From positions 7,068,001 through 7,132,000 of the forward strand of contig OZ005705.1 of the NCBI GenBank assembly GCA_963930775.1: DNA of 64,000 bases, read 5' to 3'. Under the pieces are notes generated by a model. It made no database searches, was not told where the DNA came from, and saw only the letters and a list, made by a program, of their open reading frames with translations. How positions within the stretch are numbered: position 1 is the first letter of the stretch; the number at the start of each line of letters is the position of its first letter. Source of the DNA: Cliona cf. orientalis (Eukaryota > Porifera > Demospongiae > Clionaida > Clionaidae). This document shows, in pieces, positions 23,426 through 34,400 of this stretch. A program made the translations under genes and the position numbers.

Positions 23426-24283
23426 GGGGAAGGAGAGAGAGAGAAGGAGAGGAAATCTATGTATGCTGTTTTCAAGTATGACGTACTCTATTTATTTCAG
23501 CTGACAGTATTCGGAGGAAGCCCCCACCAATTCCAAAATCGAAGCCACCATTGACAGGTATACTAGTGCACGTGTTGCTATAGATCTCTAATTGACAATT
23601 TTATGCATCTCTCTCTCTCTCTCTCTTCAGAAGCTCAGAAGCGTATGTCTAGTACGTCTGTTGGTAGCCCTCCTGACACACCGAGTAATCAGACCAAGCC
23701 CAGGAGGCAGTCTGCTGGAGCGTCTAGTAAGATAGCGGCACTATTGCCAAAGGTCGCTCGTGGACTACCTGTGCGACCCCCAAGGAAGAATAAAGGGTGA
23801 GTACAATAACAGTATTATAATAAATTATGATCAGTTTTTCATAATAATATTAATGTAAAATATGCCTTCAATATTGGTTATGACCTATCAAGGTTATCAT
23901 CTTGAACTGCGTTATCTATCGTTCATCATTATGCTCTTGCAGACCCAGTGCCAGAGCTCTGTACGACTGTGATGGCGATGATGAACAAGAACTGTCCTTT
24001 TTCAAAGGAGAAATTCTCTACAATGGTAAGCTGTAAAATGCCAAAAAAATTTTTGTCATTAAAAAAATATTCGAACACATGAAAATTATCAACATAAATG
24101 CGGTACGGGGTCGTCATCCGAAAATATTCATGGGGGTATTATAATAATAGTAAGTATGATGTCATCATTGACTTTTTAGTTGAAGAGAGTTCAGAGGAGC
24201 CTCAGTGGCTGATGGCCTCCAAGGACACTGGACGGCGAGGACTAGTCCCAGCAAACTATGTAGAAATGTTACCGTCGCCATAG
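16844..24283 (+). CDS. ARHGAP26-like: GRAF-type Rho GTPase-activating protein (BAR-PH-RhoGAP-SH3)
   Basis: GRAF proteins bind curved membranes through BAR-PH and inactivate RhoA/Cdc42. Twenty-one exons keep phase throughout and give about 803 residues. Exons: 16844-17033, 17989-18081, 19447-19508, 19566-19733, 19841-19951, 20085-20189, 20277-20339, 20703-20781, 20857-20963, 21045-21151, 21237-21340, 21449-21514, 21648-21872, 21940-22045, 22179-22338, 22440-22555, 23243-23382, 23501-23557, 23631-23796, 23943-24025, 24180-24283. The N-terminus (PPLEYSDCFLDSPTFRE) is the GRAF BAR start. The PH part ends in YLIQAMSEEDRKSWLEIMEG. RhoGAP shows the arginine-finger motif EEEGIYRKPG and NLGVVFGPTLMR. 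A Pro/Ser-rich linker leads to a C-terminal SH3 (ARALYDCDGDDEQELSFFKG, GLVPANYVEML). The SH3 separates it from oligophrenin. It is the single homologue of ARHGAP10/26/42 as far as I can tell; which vertebrate member it matches best is not decidable by eye. Confidence 0.94.
17034..17988 (+). other. Intron 1 of the RhoGAP gene
   Basis: About 955 bp, AT-rich, with an A run near 17107 and a G run near 17388. No element with clear ends and no coding segment. Confidence 0.6.
18082..19446 (+). other. Intron 2 of the RhoGAP gene
   Basis: About 1.36 kb with a GA repeat at 18347-18366 and a CT microsatellite at 18801-18850. The stretch near 18541-18740 is locally richer in GC (CGGGCACTAGTGCCGG, CTGCGCGCGCCGTG) and could be a decayed repeat, but I cannot define its ends. 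Nothing coding. Confidence 0.55.
18801..18850. repeat. CT microsatellite
   Basis: Nearly pure CT dinucleotide repeat with one CGAT interruption, in RhoGAP intron 2. Confidence 0.9.
19781..19824. repeat. CT microsatellite acting as a polypyrimidine tract
   Basis: Pure CT repeat ending 17 bp before the exon at 19841. It probably forms the polypyrimidine tract of that acceptor. Confidence 0.85.
22927..23147. mobile_element. MITE-like element, family B copy 2
   Basis: 221 bp in the RhoGAP intron 22556-23242, inverted relative to the copy at 8090-8310. Ends are TACTGTATAGCCGGAAA and TTTTCCGGCTATACGGTA. It shares the stretches GGCGGTTGTAATATAGACCG and GCGAGTAGGAAATTTTGGC with copy 3. Confidence 0.92.
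24040..24128. mobile_element. Decayed fragment of a family D element
   Basis: In the last RhoGAP intron, ATGCGGTACGGGGTCGTC and CCGAAAATATTC resemble the middle of the D elements (GCGGTACAGGGTCGTTTGTC). Clear inverted ends are missing, so only a fragment is claimed. Confidence 0.5.
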
Positions 24284-24933
24284 CAATCAGTATTGCTGTC
24301 ACGTATAATAATGTAATTATGGAATCAAAGTGTTTGTGTTAATTAAAGATGAGTTGCTATAATATAGAAACATTTCTTTTTGTAATAATTTTTGTTTGTA
24401 TGTGTGTGGTTTTGTATATACTGTGAAAGTTAAAGTGGTGGTCGTTTGTGTAATGAGAAAGTTAGTAGTAGTTATTATTGATTATAATATAATATAGAGT
24501 CTTTGCAATAATTATTTTGTGTTTGTTGGTTCGATCTCTGACAATTTCATTTCATCAACCAATTATTATCATAGAGGTGGTAGACTATATATAAGTAGGG
24601 ATGACCCGGATATGCCATATAATATGTAGTACATTTAATACAAAAACGTTAATAATTCAAAGAAACTTAGATTTAAGATTTTTAACTTTCATATAATTTC
24701 ATGATTTTGCAAAATTAATAAAATTTAATATTAAGAGAAGGAGGTGAATAATTCAATTCTTGAGCAGATAAAAGCAGCTACCATGGTCCTGACATGTTAG
24801 ACTATGCCATATACATACCAAGTTTCGAAGACACTTACATGTCATAGCATAGCAAAAGCATATCTTTGTAATAGTGCATGAGGGTATTATAGTTCTTTGT
24901 GGCAAGGGTGAAAACCACCTTGGAAATAGTTAT
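24284..24933. other. Convergent 3' region between the RhoGAP and kinesin genes
   Basis: About 650 bp of AT-rich sequence expected to hold both 3' UTRs. AATAAA at 24717-24722 on the plus strand could serve the RhoGAP transcript. No gene seen. Confidence 0.55.
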
Positions 24934-27900
24934 TTAAGAGTTTTGATAGAGTGCATTGAAGCCCTTCCTGGGAGGCAGTGGAACACCAGCTTTTGTCAGT
25001 GTGTCTTTCAGAACAGCAACTTCTGTAAAATAACAGTATACAATCCAATGTCCAACATTAATTATTATCGTTGTATAATATAGCAATTTTACCTTGTTTA
25101 AGATCTTGGACCTGTAGCTTGAGCTCTGACTTGACAGCTGCCAAGTAGATGGCATCCTCCAGTGACTCCTCCAGGAGGCCTCTGAATCGCTGCTCAAGGG
25201 CCACCTTCTGCTCTTCGTACGACTCACGATATGCTCGAAACACCTGGAATATTATTAATAAGCCGTGACCTCTTTCCAGGTGAGAGGAGAGCAGCATACC
25301 TGAAAGTACTGGAGTTGCTGCATCTCTAACTCTTCTTTTAATCTTTTGTACGCATGTTCCAAGTCTTCAGTAAGCTTAATTTTCTCCTGTTCGAGATTCT
25401 CAACCTAAGGTGATTCACTATTATGGTTAGCTGCAATGGAGGAGGACTAGAATACCTGGAGTGCCATCATCGACTGCTTCGCTCTCAGTTCAATCAGCTC
25501 TGTCTCCATTTTCACTGACTCTTCCAGCTTATACTCCACACCCTGAGCCACCTTCAACTATAGAACAATGGAAAGTAATAATAATATGAACCAGACCATT
25601 AGTGATCGATCTTTACTTTCACTTCTGCCTTCTCTTGCTCGATTTCCAGCTTCAAGCTGTCCAATTTCTCCTTGAGAATGGCCTCATTCTCTCTCTCCAG
25701 CTTCTCCCTCTCATCTGCCTGAATTCTCTCCCTCAGCTCGGCATTCCCTTGCAGCAGGCTGTTCTGGACTTTGGACTCTTCTTCTTCTGACTTGATCCTG
25801 TCCTGGAGGTTTCTCAGCTGGTGCTTGGTCTCCTTCAAACTGTCATTTTCCTTCTTCAGGGTCTCCTTGAGTCCATGGATGACACTCAGTTGAGCTTGGG
25901 ACACCTCCTTCTCTGGTTTGCCTAAAGTATTCACATAATATACTACAGCCACTGTCATAATCAAAATTAGGATTACTGGTTGTGAATACCACATAATTAA
26001 GATCAAAATTGTTTTGCATGTAACTAGTTAGATGTGTTCCTACCACTCTCTGAGAGTTTGGAGTACTCTCCAATCTTTGTCTGCAGCTGTTCCTTGAGGT
26101 CGTCCACTCTTTTCTTCTTCTTCTTGTAGCTTGCTGCCAGCTGATCCTTCTCCTTGTGGAGGACCTTTAACCTTTCATAGGCTTCATGCTGCTCCTTCTT
26201 GAGCGTATCCATCACCAAGTCCAGTATGCCCTGCATGTTCCATTGGACCAAGATACCATGAAACACTGTATAATTATTACTATAGCAAGATCTCAATAGG
26301 TCAAGTACAGCGGGGCTGTTCAATTTCATGATGGTCTGATGCTTTACCTTGCTGGCCATGTTTTTTCTTCTCTCTTCTTCATACATCACTGATAGCCTCT
26401 CCTTCTCTGCCCAGGTCTGTTGCTTGGCGACCTGAAGGTCTGCTATCATGGCCTCAAGGCGAGACACTTCCTTCCCTGCGGCCGGCACGCTGCCTCCAGG
26501 GCTAGCCTCCTTCGTGAGATTGTCCCTGAGGACGGAAATCTCATCACGAAGCTCCCGGATTAATCTAGTATTCTCATCCTTTAATTATCAAGCAAGGTAA
26601 TAAAAAAATTAATAGTATTACAAAGTTTCATTATACTACTCGACACACCTCATTTCTTCTGGTTGTATTTTTAATGTTCTTGGCTCTGTTTGCAAATTGC
26701 AGAGTTGATAAAGACTCCTGGTAGTTGTAGTCTATAAGGGTGCATAATATTTATGTGTACCTGCAATAATAGCAGTTATTAACACTACTTATACCTGCGG
26801 GTGACACCATGGCTAACATGACAGTCAAAGTATTTCCTCCAAGTGATTCCTGCAAAAAATGATAGAACTAAAAAAGAATCTAAGGGTGTAGCTAGCTGCA
26901 CCTCAAGTATTCTTGTGAGCTTTGAGTCTCTGTATGGCACGTGTTGCCCTTTTCTCTTTGAATCAGCCAGTGCGTTGATCACATTGCCCAGTGCACTCAA
27001 ACTGCATAATAATACACTCAAATTCCATCATCTATAGTATCGTACACATATAGCCTAAAATTTTGTCCAACAAATATTATTTTTGATCAGAATTTGGCAA
27101 ACTGCAAAATTTTTACACTACCTTTTGTTGATTGCAGCTCCTTCCTTGAGCGTCTGTCCCTGGGCTCCTGTAGATACAGCTCTCTCTGATCCCGCCAAGT
27201 CCACAAGATTCACCTTGGCCTTCAGACCTTGGTCGTTTGCATCATCAGTGTCACGCTGTTTGATGTGTAGCGTGAACACACTGTGAGATCTCGAGCTCCG
27301 CTGGTTCATCTCCGTGGCTGCAACCTTTCTCACTCTGTTTCCCTGCTCTTGAAGCCGGGCAATGTCTTTGCCATTTCGCACTACCAGCTCTGCTAAGCCC
27401 TCAACATAGCTACATTTCAGTGCCCCAGTAGCAGAGGATGTGATGATTTCTCAAATCAGTATTAATTCAGGGAGAACTTACATTCCAAACTGGGGATGCT
27501 GACGTATTCTCATATCCTTGCCATGCGGATTAAGTAAATCGTATACGACTTCCTGATATATCTGCACACATGAAACGAAGAATAAATATAGCTAACCTAA
27601 GGTATAACTTCTACCAAGAGATACTCTTGCTTCTACCTACCTCAAGATAAGAGACTGTAACAAGGTATTTCTTATTAGGAGGTGCTGATTCAATGTAGTC
27701 AAAGAGAGCTTTGTTCATCTGCAATACAATTCTTCATTTCTGTTAATCATATTAATTTTTATTAAATTCATACCAAGGGAATGATTCCTGGTTCTCTCTC
27801 TGAGCCTGTCATGCAGTATGTCTTTCCTGAACCGGTCTAAAGAGGAAGGTAGAAAAATCAACAGTAGTTAGCTGGCAATCTGTGCGCTAATCAGCAATTT

Positions 27901-28429
27901 TCACACTTTTACAGCACCATGATGATGAATGATCAATACTGACTGACCTGTCCGTATGCAAAGATGGTGGCATTGTAGCCTTCCAGTGCCTTCTCCAGAA
28001 GAGGCTGGCCTAAATCATGGTACACTGTGCTCTGTTGAAATATAAAAAATTTTTAATATAGCACACAAACACACTTATAGTAATTCACTGATTTTGCATC
28101 TTGAAAGTAGCTGTAGTCATAGGTGAAGGTTGTAACTTTTGAGCCATTTGGATTCTTGATGGTTGTCTGGGGGCCATCCACCTCCACCACACATGAGCAA
28201 CTATCCTGCTTTTCCTTATCTGAAATGAAAGAATTACACAAATTACATACATATCGATATCGCCTCCTTGCATTGCACTATAGCTATATTAATTTTTAAT
28301 AAAATCTTGCAGCTCACCAATGAATGGTCTGCACCTAATGGCCACCTTCACATTTGTTGCAGTTCCTCCAGACTTAACATTAAAATAGATCAGATAAATT
28401 TACATACTATTTGCCATCACACATACCAT
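24934..28429 (-). CDS. Kinesin-3-like motor protein with coiled-coil tail
   Basis: A microtubule motor of roughly 730 residues. The start ATG (28429-28427) is followed directly by a splice donor; the next exon (28318-28372) continues [17 protein letters not shown]. Motor motifs in order: FTYDYSYF (kinesin-3 type), the P-loop GQTGSGKT split between exons 27948-28031 and 27774-27836, [11 protein letters not shown] (switch I), [13 protein letters not shown] (switch II), [18 protein letters not shown], and [20 protein letters not shown] (about 26798-27001). After the neck ([10 protein letters not shown], about 26650-26730) the protein is almost all charged coiled coil to the stop at 24934-24936 ([13 protein letters not shown]). 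No FHA, PH or CAP-Gly domain is visible, so it is shorter than KIF1/KIF13 types. The subfamily is inferred from the motor only. The most 3' exon borders in the tail are approximate. Confidence 0.88.
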
Positions 28430-28561
28430 TTTCCCCCTCTTCCAGTATTCAATCAAGATGCATGCTATGCATTGACGATACTGTACCCTATACTTTTTGT
28501 ACTTGACGTCATTACATCAGGGGGCGCGCGCTGATCAGCCTAAAGTCTAGTCTAGTCAGAT
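28430..28561. promoter_or_regulatory. Divergent promoter between the kinesin and NF-YC genes
   Basis: Only 132 bp separate the two start codons. It includes a perfect cAMP-response-element palindrome TGACGTCA (28504-28511) followed by GGGGGCGCGCGCTGATCAGC. A shared bidirectional promoter is the simplest reading. Confidence 0.65.
28504..28511. promoter_or_regulatory. CRE palindrome (TGACGTCA)
   Basis: Perfect CREB/ATF consensus, 51 bp upstream of the NF-YC start codon. A second perfect copy lies at the JADE start codon (40043-40050). Confidence 0.5.
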
Positions 28562-30036
28562 ATGGAGCAGTCAACAGCAGCTTCTGTGCCTTGTATCTTC
28601 ACCACGCAAGACCCAGGTAGCCAGGTTGTGGTGACGCAGGTTCAGCTACCTCAAGAACAAGTCCATCCTACCACGGTGAGTGCTGTGGCGGCCTCCTTTC
28701 AGTCTTCAACTGACTCGGAACAGCAGAGACCACTTGACGCTCGTATCCAAGACGGCGTGAGCACCATACCAGCCGTTCAGCAGGCTCTTTACCAAACGGA
28801 GGCGTCGGAAAGTGTCAGTGGACAGTCTTTATCGGCGCAGGTGGAGAGTATTTACACAGCTTGTTCAAAAAGTGTTTACTTCTAATTAATGCGCATCATG
28901 TGCTACAATAGGGTCAGTTTCCGACGAGTTATTTCTCCACGACTTCAATTGAGGGGCTGGTGGAGAGCAGCAGCAGCAGTGCTGCAGTGAGTGTGAGCCC
29001 AACTTCCTACGATGATGTCACTCAGAAACTCAACCAGCTCTTTGCCAATGAGCTCACTCAGATACAGGGCCTCACTGAGGTAAGAAAGATAGTCACATAG
29101 CTAGTGCAGGCACGCTTCTACCAGTATCATCCCTCTCACTGCACCTGTATAGGATCACTGGAAAGTGCAAGAATTTCCTTTGGCAAGGATAAAGAAGATC
29201 ATGCGGATGGACGAGGATGTTCGAGTGAGTCTATTAATTTTTGTTTTCCGTTCTGTGTGTATATTAATAGAAACGTACTCCACTAGATGATCAGTGCTGA
29301 GGTCCCTGTGATGCTGTCCAAAGCATTGGAGCTGTTCATCACAGAGCTCTCTCTCAGGGCTTGGCTGCAGACAGAGGAATCAAAGAGAAGAACTGTCCAG
29401 GTGAATTGAAACCACATTTCCTCCTGTTCACCATATTTGTGTGTTATTGTATTATTTCACTGAAGCTGAAACTGACTTCAATTCTGCGGTGCAATAATTA
29501 TCATTTTTTATGGATTTCTATAGAGGAGTGATATTGCCATGGCTATTACCAAGAACGATATGTTTGACTTTCTGATTGATATTGTGCCTCGAGAAGAGAT
29601 TCAATTACGATCCAAAGCACAAAAGGTACAACAATACAAGTCCACTGGAATTTGTTTTAAGAAGGAAACCTTCATAATTTTTTTTTATTTTTCAGAACAC
29701 TGAGGGTGGAGAGAGTCTTCAACTTTTGCCCCCAGAGCTTCTGCAGCTGTGTATCCAGCAGCTGGCCCAGCAGGCTCTCTCGCTGAGCACCGAGGGAGGG
29801 CTGGGTGAGGACGAATCCTCCATGGCTGGTAGCGATAGCAGCGACTCAAATGCAACTGTTGGACAGCTTCAACAGGTACGATGGTAATTATAGTATTCCT
29901 TAATAATATTATTTTGAAATTTCCACTCCACAGCAACTTCAACTCCTGCAGCAGTTGATACAAATTCAACAGCTCCAACAAGAACAGCAACAGGTGGACC
30001 AGGTAAAGGATGATAAAAATCTCATCTTTGTCCCAT

Positions 30037-30110
<74 letters not shown>

Positions 30111-31023
30111 CTTATAGAGTCCTCCTAGTCTTGGTCAGACAATGCAGCTGCAGCATCCTCCAATATTGGATCAGACTCCCCCCACAGACACATCTACCCA
30201 GTCCTCCTCCAGCGTGGCCACAGGTGGCACCCCAACTCTTGACACGGAGGTACTCTACAGCGGCATGACGACACCAGGAGCCGCTAATGGGTCGGGAACG
30301 GGAGGGGCAGCAGGGGTGACCGGGGGGATACAGTTCACCACTGCCCTAGAACAGCTGACTACAACTGGGGCTACAGCAGGGAACCAAAATAATAACATCC
30401 TCTCCATCCAGCCAGATCAGCATGGTGGCAGTATCATCACTACTGTTTCTTCAGTGGGGGTGAATTTCACCAATGGTGGACAACAGACTCTGCACCATGT
30501 GGATCCGAGCTCAATATCCTTCCCTCATCAACAGCCAATAGCGTCGCAGCCACAGCCCCACGAGCTACTGCAGCAGCCCGGTGCCGGCGGAGGGTCGATA
30601 TCACACTCGAACACAGTCATCATCCAACAGCCTCTAACAATGGACGATATCGTAACGACGACAGCTATCCAACAGCAGCAGTCGGGAACGACAGTCACAA
30701 CTTTGTTAGAGACCCAAGGAGCTGGGGGCCCCCAGTTTCCCCATCACCACGGCCAGCTACATGTTCATTTGGACCAATCTCAGCAGGGCCAGCAGCAGCT
30801 TGTTTCCACGGCTACGGGTGGAGGACAGACAGCTGCTAATAATTTACATCAAATGGTGCACCACGTACTAGTGGATCCTTCTACTGCAACTGGAGGAGGA
30901 CATTATCAGCTGACGCCTGGGGGAGATGGGGGTGTGGCTGCAGCTCCCAGCGGGGGTACTGGTGGAGGGGGCGTCGTCTTTTCACTGGAGGGATTACCAA
31001 CTTCATCCACTTATTCTTCATAG
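28562..31023 (+). CDS. NFYC: Nuclear transcription factor Y subunit gamma (NF-YC)
   Basis: NF-YC pairs with NF-YB through a histone fold and with NF-YA to bind CCAAT boxes. Eight exons, all ending in phase 0, give 629 residues: 28562-28840, 28912-29079, 29153-29224, 29287-29400, 29524-29625, 29696-29875, 29934-30002, 30118-31023. The histone fold (residues about 145-245) is highly conserved: [60 protein letters not shown]. The flanks are Gln/Thr/Gly/Ser-rich, as expected for a transactivation region, and longer than in vertebrates (about 335-460 residues in total). The last exon alone encodes 301 residues of low-complexity tail. Confidence 0.96.
30041..30106. repeat. Perfect (TC)33 microsatellite before an NF-YC acceptor
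   Basis: 66 bp of uninterrupted TC just upstream of the final NF-YC exon (30118). It doubles as an extreme polypyrimidine tract, and its length is likely to vary between individuals. Confidence 0.93.
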
Positions 31024-31404
31024 CTTACAATAATTATTGCTAGTACCTTTAAAAATTGCGTATAAACAAATTTAATAAAATTTGCGAATCAGAGCGCGGC
31101 TTCGTGACGACCCTTACCGATCGAGTGACGACCAATATGAATAGTTCAGGACATCATGAAAGCTAATGGAGAAATTCTTAAAACAACAAAACATGATTGA
31201 ATCGTAAAAATACAACGATGATAAAAAAAAACACAGGTGCAGAAACAACCAAGTTTTGTGATAAATTGATCCCATGATACATCTGAAAAGTATATACAAA
31301 TAATTTTCAGATCATGTCCAGCACAACCCTTACACTTTTTGCTCTGCAACACACACAGAGAAGAGAAAAAACACTAAACAAAACAAAAAAATGAACTCGT
31401 AATA
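31024..31404. other. Convergent 3' region between NF-YC and JADE
   Basis: 381 bp between two stop codons. AATAAA at 31074-31079 follows the NF-YC stop by about 50 bp and is its likely polyadenylation signal. No gene is visible. Confidence 0.65.
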
Positions 31405-34400
31405 TCATGAAGACGACTTAGTCGCTGTCTTGTGGTTTACGGAATAGGGTCTGTGTCTGAGGTTAGCTGCCGTGCCTGATCGTAACACTAAACTATTAGC
31501 GTCCGGCCTAGAAGAAGCGGAAGTAGATTTGGGTAAAACTGTAGAAGTATTGGCTGTTCCGTTGTGATTAAAGACTCCACTGCCCTGGCCGTCAGTAACG
31601 AGATTGCCCCTGCCATTATTATTATTGTTACTGATGGTGGCGGCAGCAGTGGCTAGGTCGATGAATCCCGTTCGCTCCGAGTTCGTCAGTCGAAAACTGT
31701 CTCTACCTAGTCCGTGGAAAGATACGTGAAACGATGACGACGGTGCCATAGATGATGAAGCAGCTTCAGAGTTATTCAGTTGTCTACCGATTTTCAAACC
31801 GCTCCCTCCTCCTCCACCACTACTACTCACAGCTGCTCCCAAATCTCTACTCCGAAGATGCTTCGAGATGGGTATGTTTGTGAGTGCAGGAATGCTACAC
31901 GACATGCTGGGGTTCCCACTGAGGTAGTAGTCCTTGATGCTACTAGTGCTAGACCTCCGTTCTTGATGAGAATGACCGCCACCCAGGCTCAATGTTGAGG
32001 AGGAAGACGCTACAGCAGCGGATAAATGGAGTCTGTGATTGGACGATTCACCGGTGCACGTGGGCCCGTTCACTGTGCAGCTGCCGATAGAGGTGGATGA
32101 AGCTGATTGGTCCGCTGTGGTGATGGTGGGGGAGTGTGTATCAGTATGGTTAGGGAGGGGAGGGGGAGAGTCTGGGAGGAGGTTGGTGGTAGTGGAAGTC
32201 TTGGATGTCATTGACCTATTAAGTGGGGAGAGAAGTAAGAGACATTATTTCATCAAGGGAATACTATTTCCTGCACACCAACTAGGGAAATGATAATGAT
32301 AATACACCACAAATACTACTATTAGGTCTGCTAAAACTTTCCCAGCATGAAATTTCAATGGTATCCTCCAGGGTGAAACTTTCAATAACATTATCTCCTT
32401 TCCTGTCCATGGCACAGTTTGGAAACATTCCCCTTCCCTCAAATATTCCACCCTTCCCCCCCCCCCCCCCCCCCCCATACACACATCAATATTATATTGT
32501 TGTTCAATCATTTTATAGACTACCTTGTCTGTCTGACTGAAGGCGGTGAGCAAGGCCCTTCCTCTTCTTCTTCTTCTTCTTCAAGGCTCTCTAGCTCCTC
32601 ATCCTCCTCCTCTTCTTCCCTGTCATCATCCCCTCCCAGCATCACTGGGTCACCACTGACACCGGCAGAGTCCAGCAACAGACTCTCCTCTCCCTGCACT
32701 TCAATCAGCTCCAGTTGACTTTGAAGCAGCCGCTTCTTCAGTTTCTCTCGACGCAGAACCATGTATACTAGGTTGCGTGCCTAAACAAATGTTTGTTTGT
32801 TTTTTATGATGGCAAGGTGATGTGAAATGTAAAACACTGTTTACCTTCTCCAAGTTTTGTCTCAGATGAACGATCTTCATAAAGCATTCGTCCATATCAA
32901 TACCACTCTGAGACAAGAGAGAGAGACAGAGAGATAGAGAGAGAGAGAGATAAACCTACGATCCAAATAATATAACAATCGTCTCCACACTCACCCCAGC
33001 TCCTCCAGCTGCGGCCAGTTCTGCTCTGATGCTCTCCAGTGAAGTCTCAATGGGCAAGTGGGACAGTAAGGGTTTATTGTGTTGCGACTACAGGAACAAG
33101 GAATAAGAAAATGAATACTACGGTACCAACAATTTCTCAAAAATTTACTCAACAGGAACAGAATCGGATACCATCGTAAAAATTAATGTTATCAATCCAC
33201 CCACCCCCTCCTGGCAAAATCAATAACATATCATCCTCAAACTTACTTTTCTCTTGAGCTTCCAGTAGTTGTATATGAGTGTGCTGAGCTTGGGAGTGAG
33301 TTTCATCTCTTTCATCAGGTCGTCCACTGAGGCGTACTTGTAGAAGGACTCCTGCACCTGGACGAGCTGGGTGGATCTGTGCAGCATGTCATTCTTGTGT
33401 GGGGAGGAGGAGAGGAGGTGGTTCCGAGAGGGAGAGCGCAACAGGGACGTGTGCTTCGGGCAGTAGGACTGTGAATGTGTGTGTGCGTGCGTGTGTGTGT
33501 GTGGGGAGGGGGCATGTGTGCATGCATGTGTAAATGTATGAAATCCAACACGAAGCCCCAAAAAATAAAAAACAAAACAATAATACGGCACAAGTCTTCA
33601 GTCATGTCCACTATTTCACTCTAATTGAAAACCTGCAGAATAGTCAATGTAGTAGGGCAAGCCATTCCATGGCTGCACGGTCACACACTCGGCAACGAAC
33701 CAAAACTCCATAGTTCTGTCGCACACACTTGTGTAGCAAAAATCACTACTGGTCAGATAGTTACCATCTATTTGGGGGGGGGGGGGGCTTATCGGAATAG
33801 AGGATCATGGTAGAGCATGTGCAACCATCCTGCCTCCCAATTTACTTTATGGCTTATAGCCACAACTCTGTGTACATTCTCATCACAACTAAGCAAAAAA
33901 AAAAAAAACACAAGGGAGGGAGAGAGAGAGAGAGAGGGCCCACCTTGTGTATGACTGATCCAGTGTTTGCCATGTCCAACTTGGTCTGCATCAGTAGGTT
34001 ATGTTGAAAGCCACAGGTCACATGGTACGCAGCGTGGCATGCAACATGCTGCACAGAAAATAAAACAAAGAATAATTATCAGGTACTGGTACACCCAGTC
34101 GTGAGTAGTTAATCAGGTACTGGTACACTCAATTGTGAGTAAGAATCTTAGGCTTGATCAATCACAAATCCTTTGATTGATCTTGAAAGTGGTTGCATTT
34201 TTCTAGCAAAATGGATTGGCAAAGTGTGTGGCAGAACAAAAGGATATACGTAGGTTCATGCATGTACATCAATATGAATTACAGTTATCATAATATTATG
34301 TAAGCGAGATGAAGAAAGAGAGAGAGAGAGAGAGAGAGGGAAGGTGAGAGAGTACTCACCGAGCACTGTATACAGGCTCCATGCTTCTTCCTGCAGAGGC

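Noticed and set aside
31780-31998. Plus-strand frames across 31780-32293
   Set aside because: They are antisense shadows of the large Ser/Thr-rich last exon of JADE.
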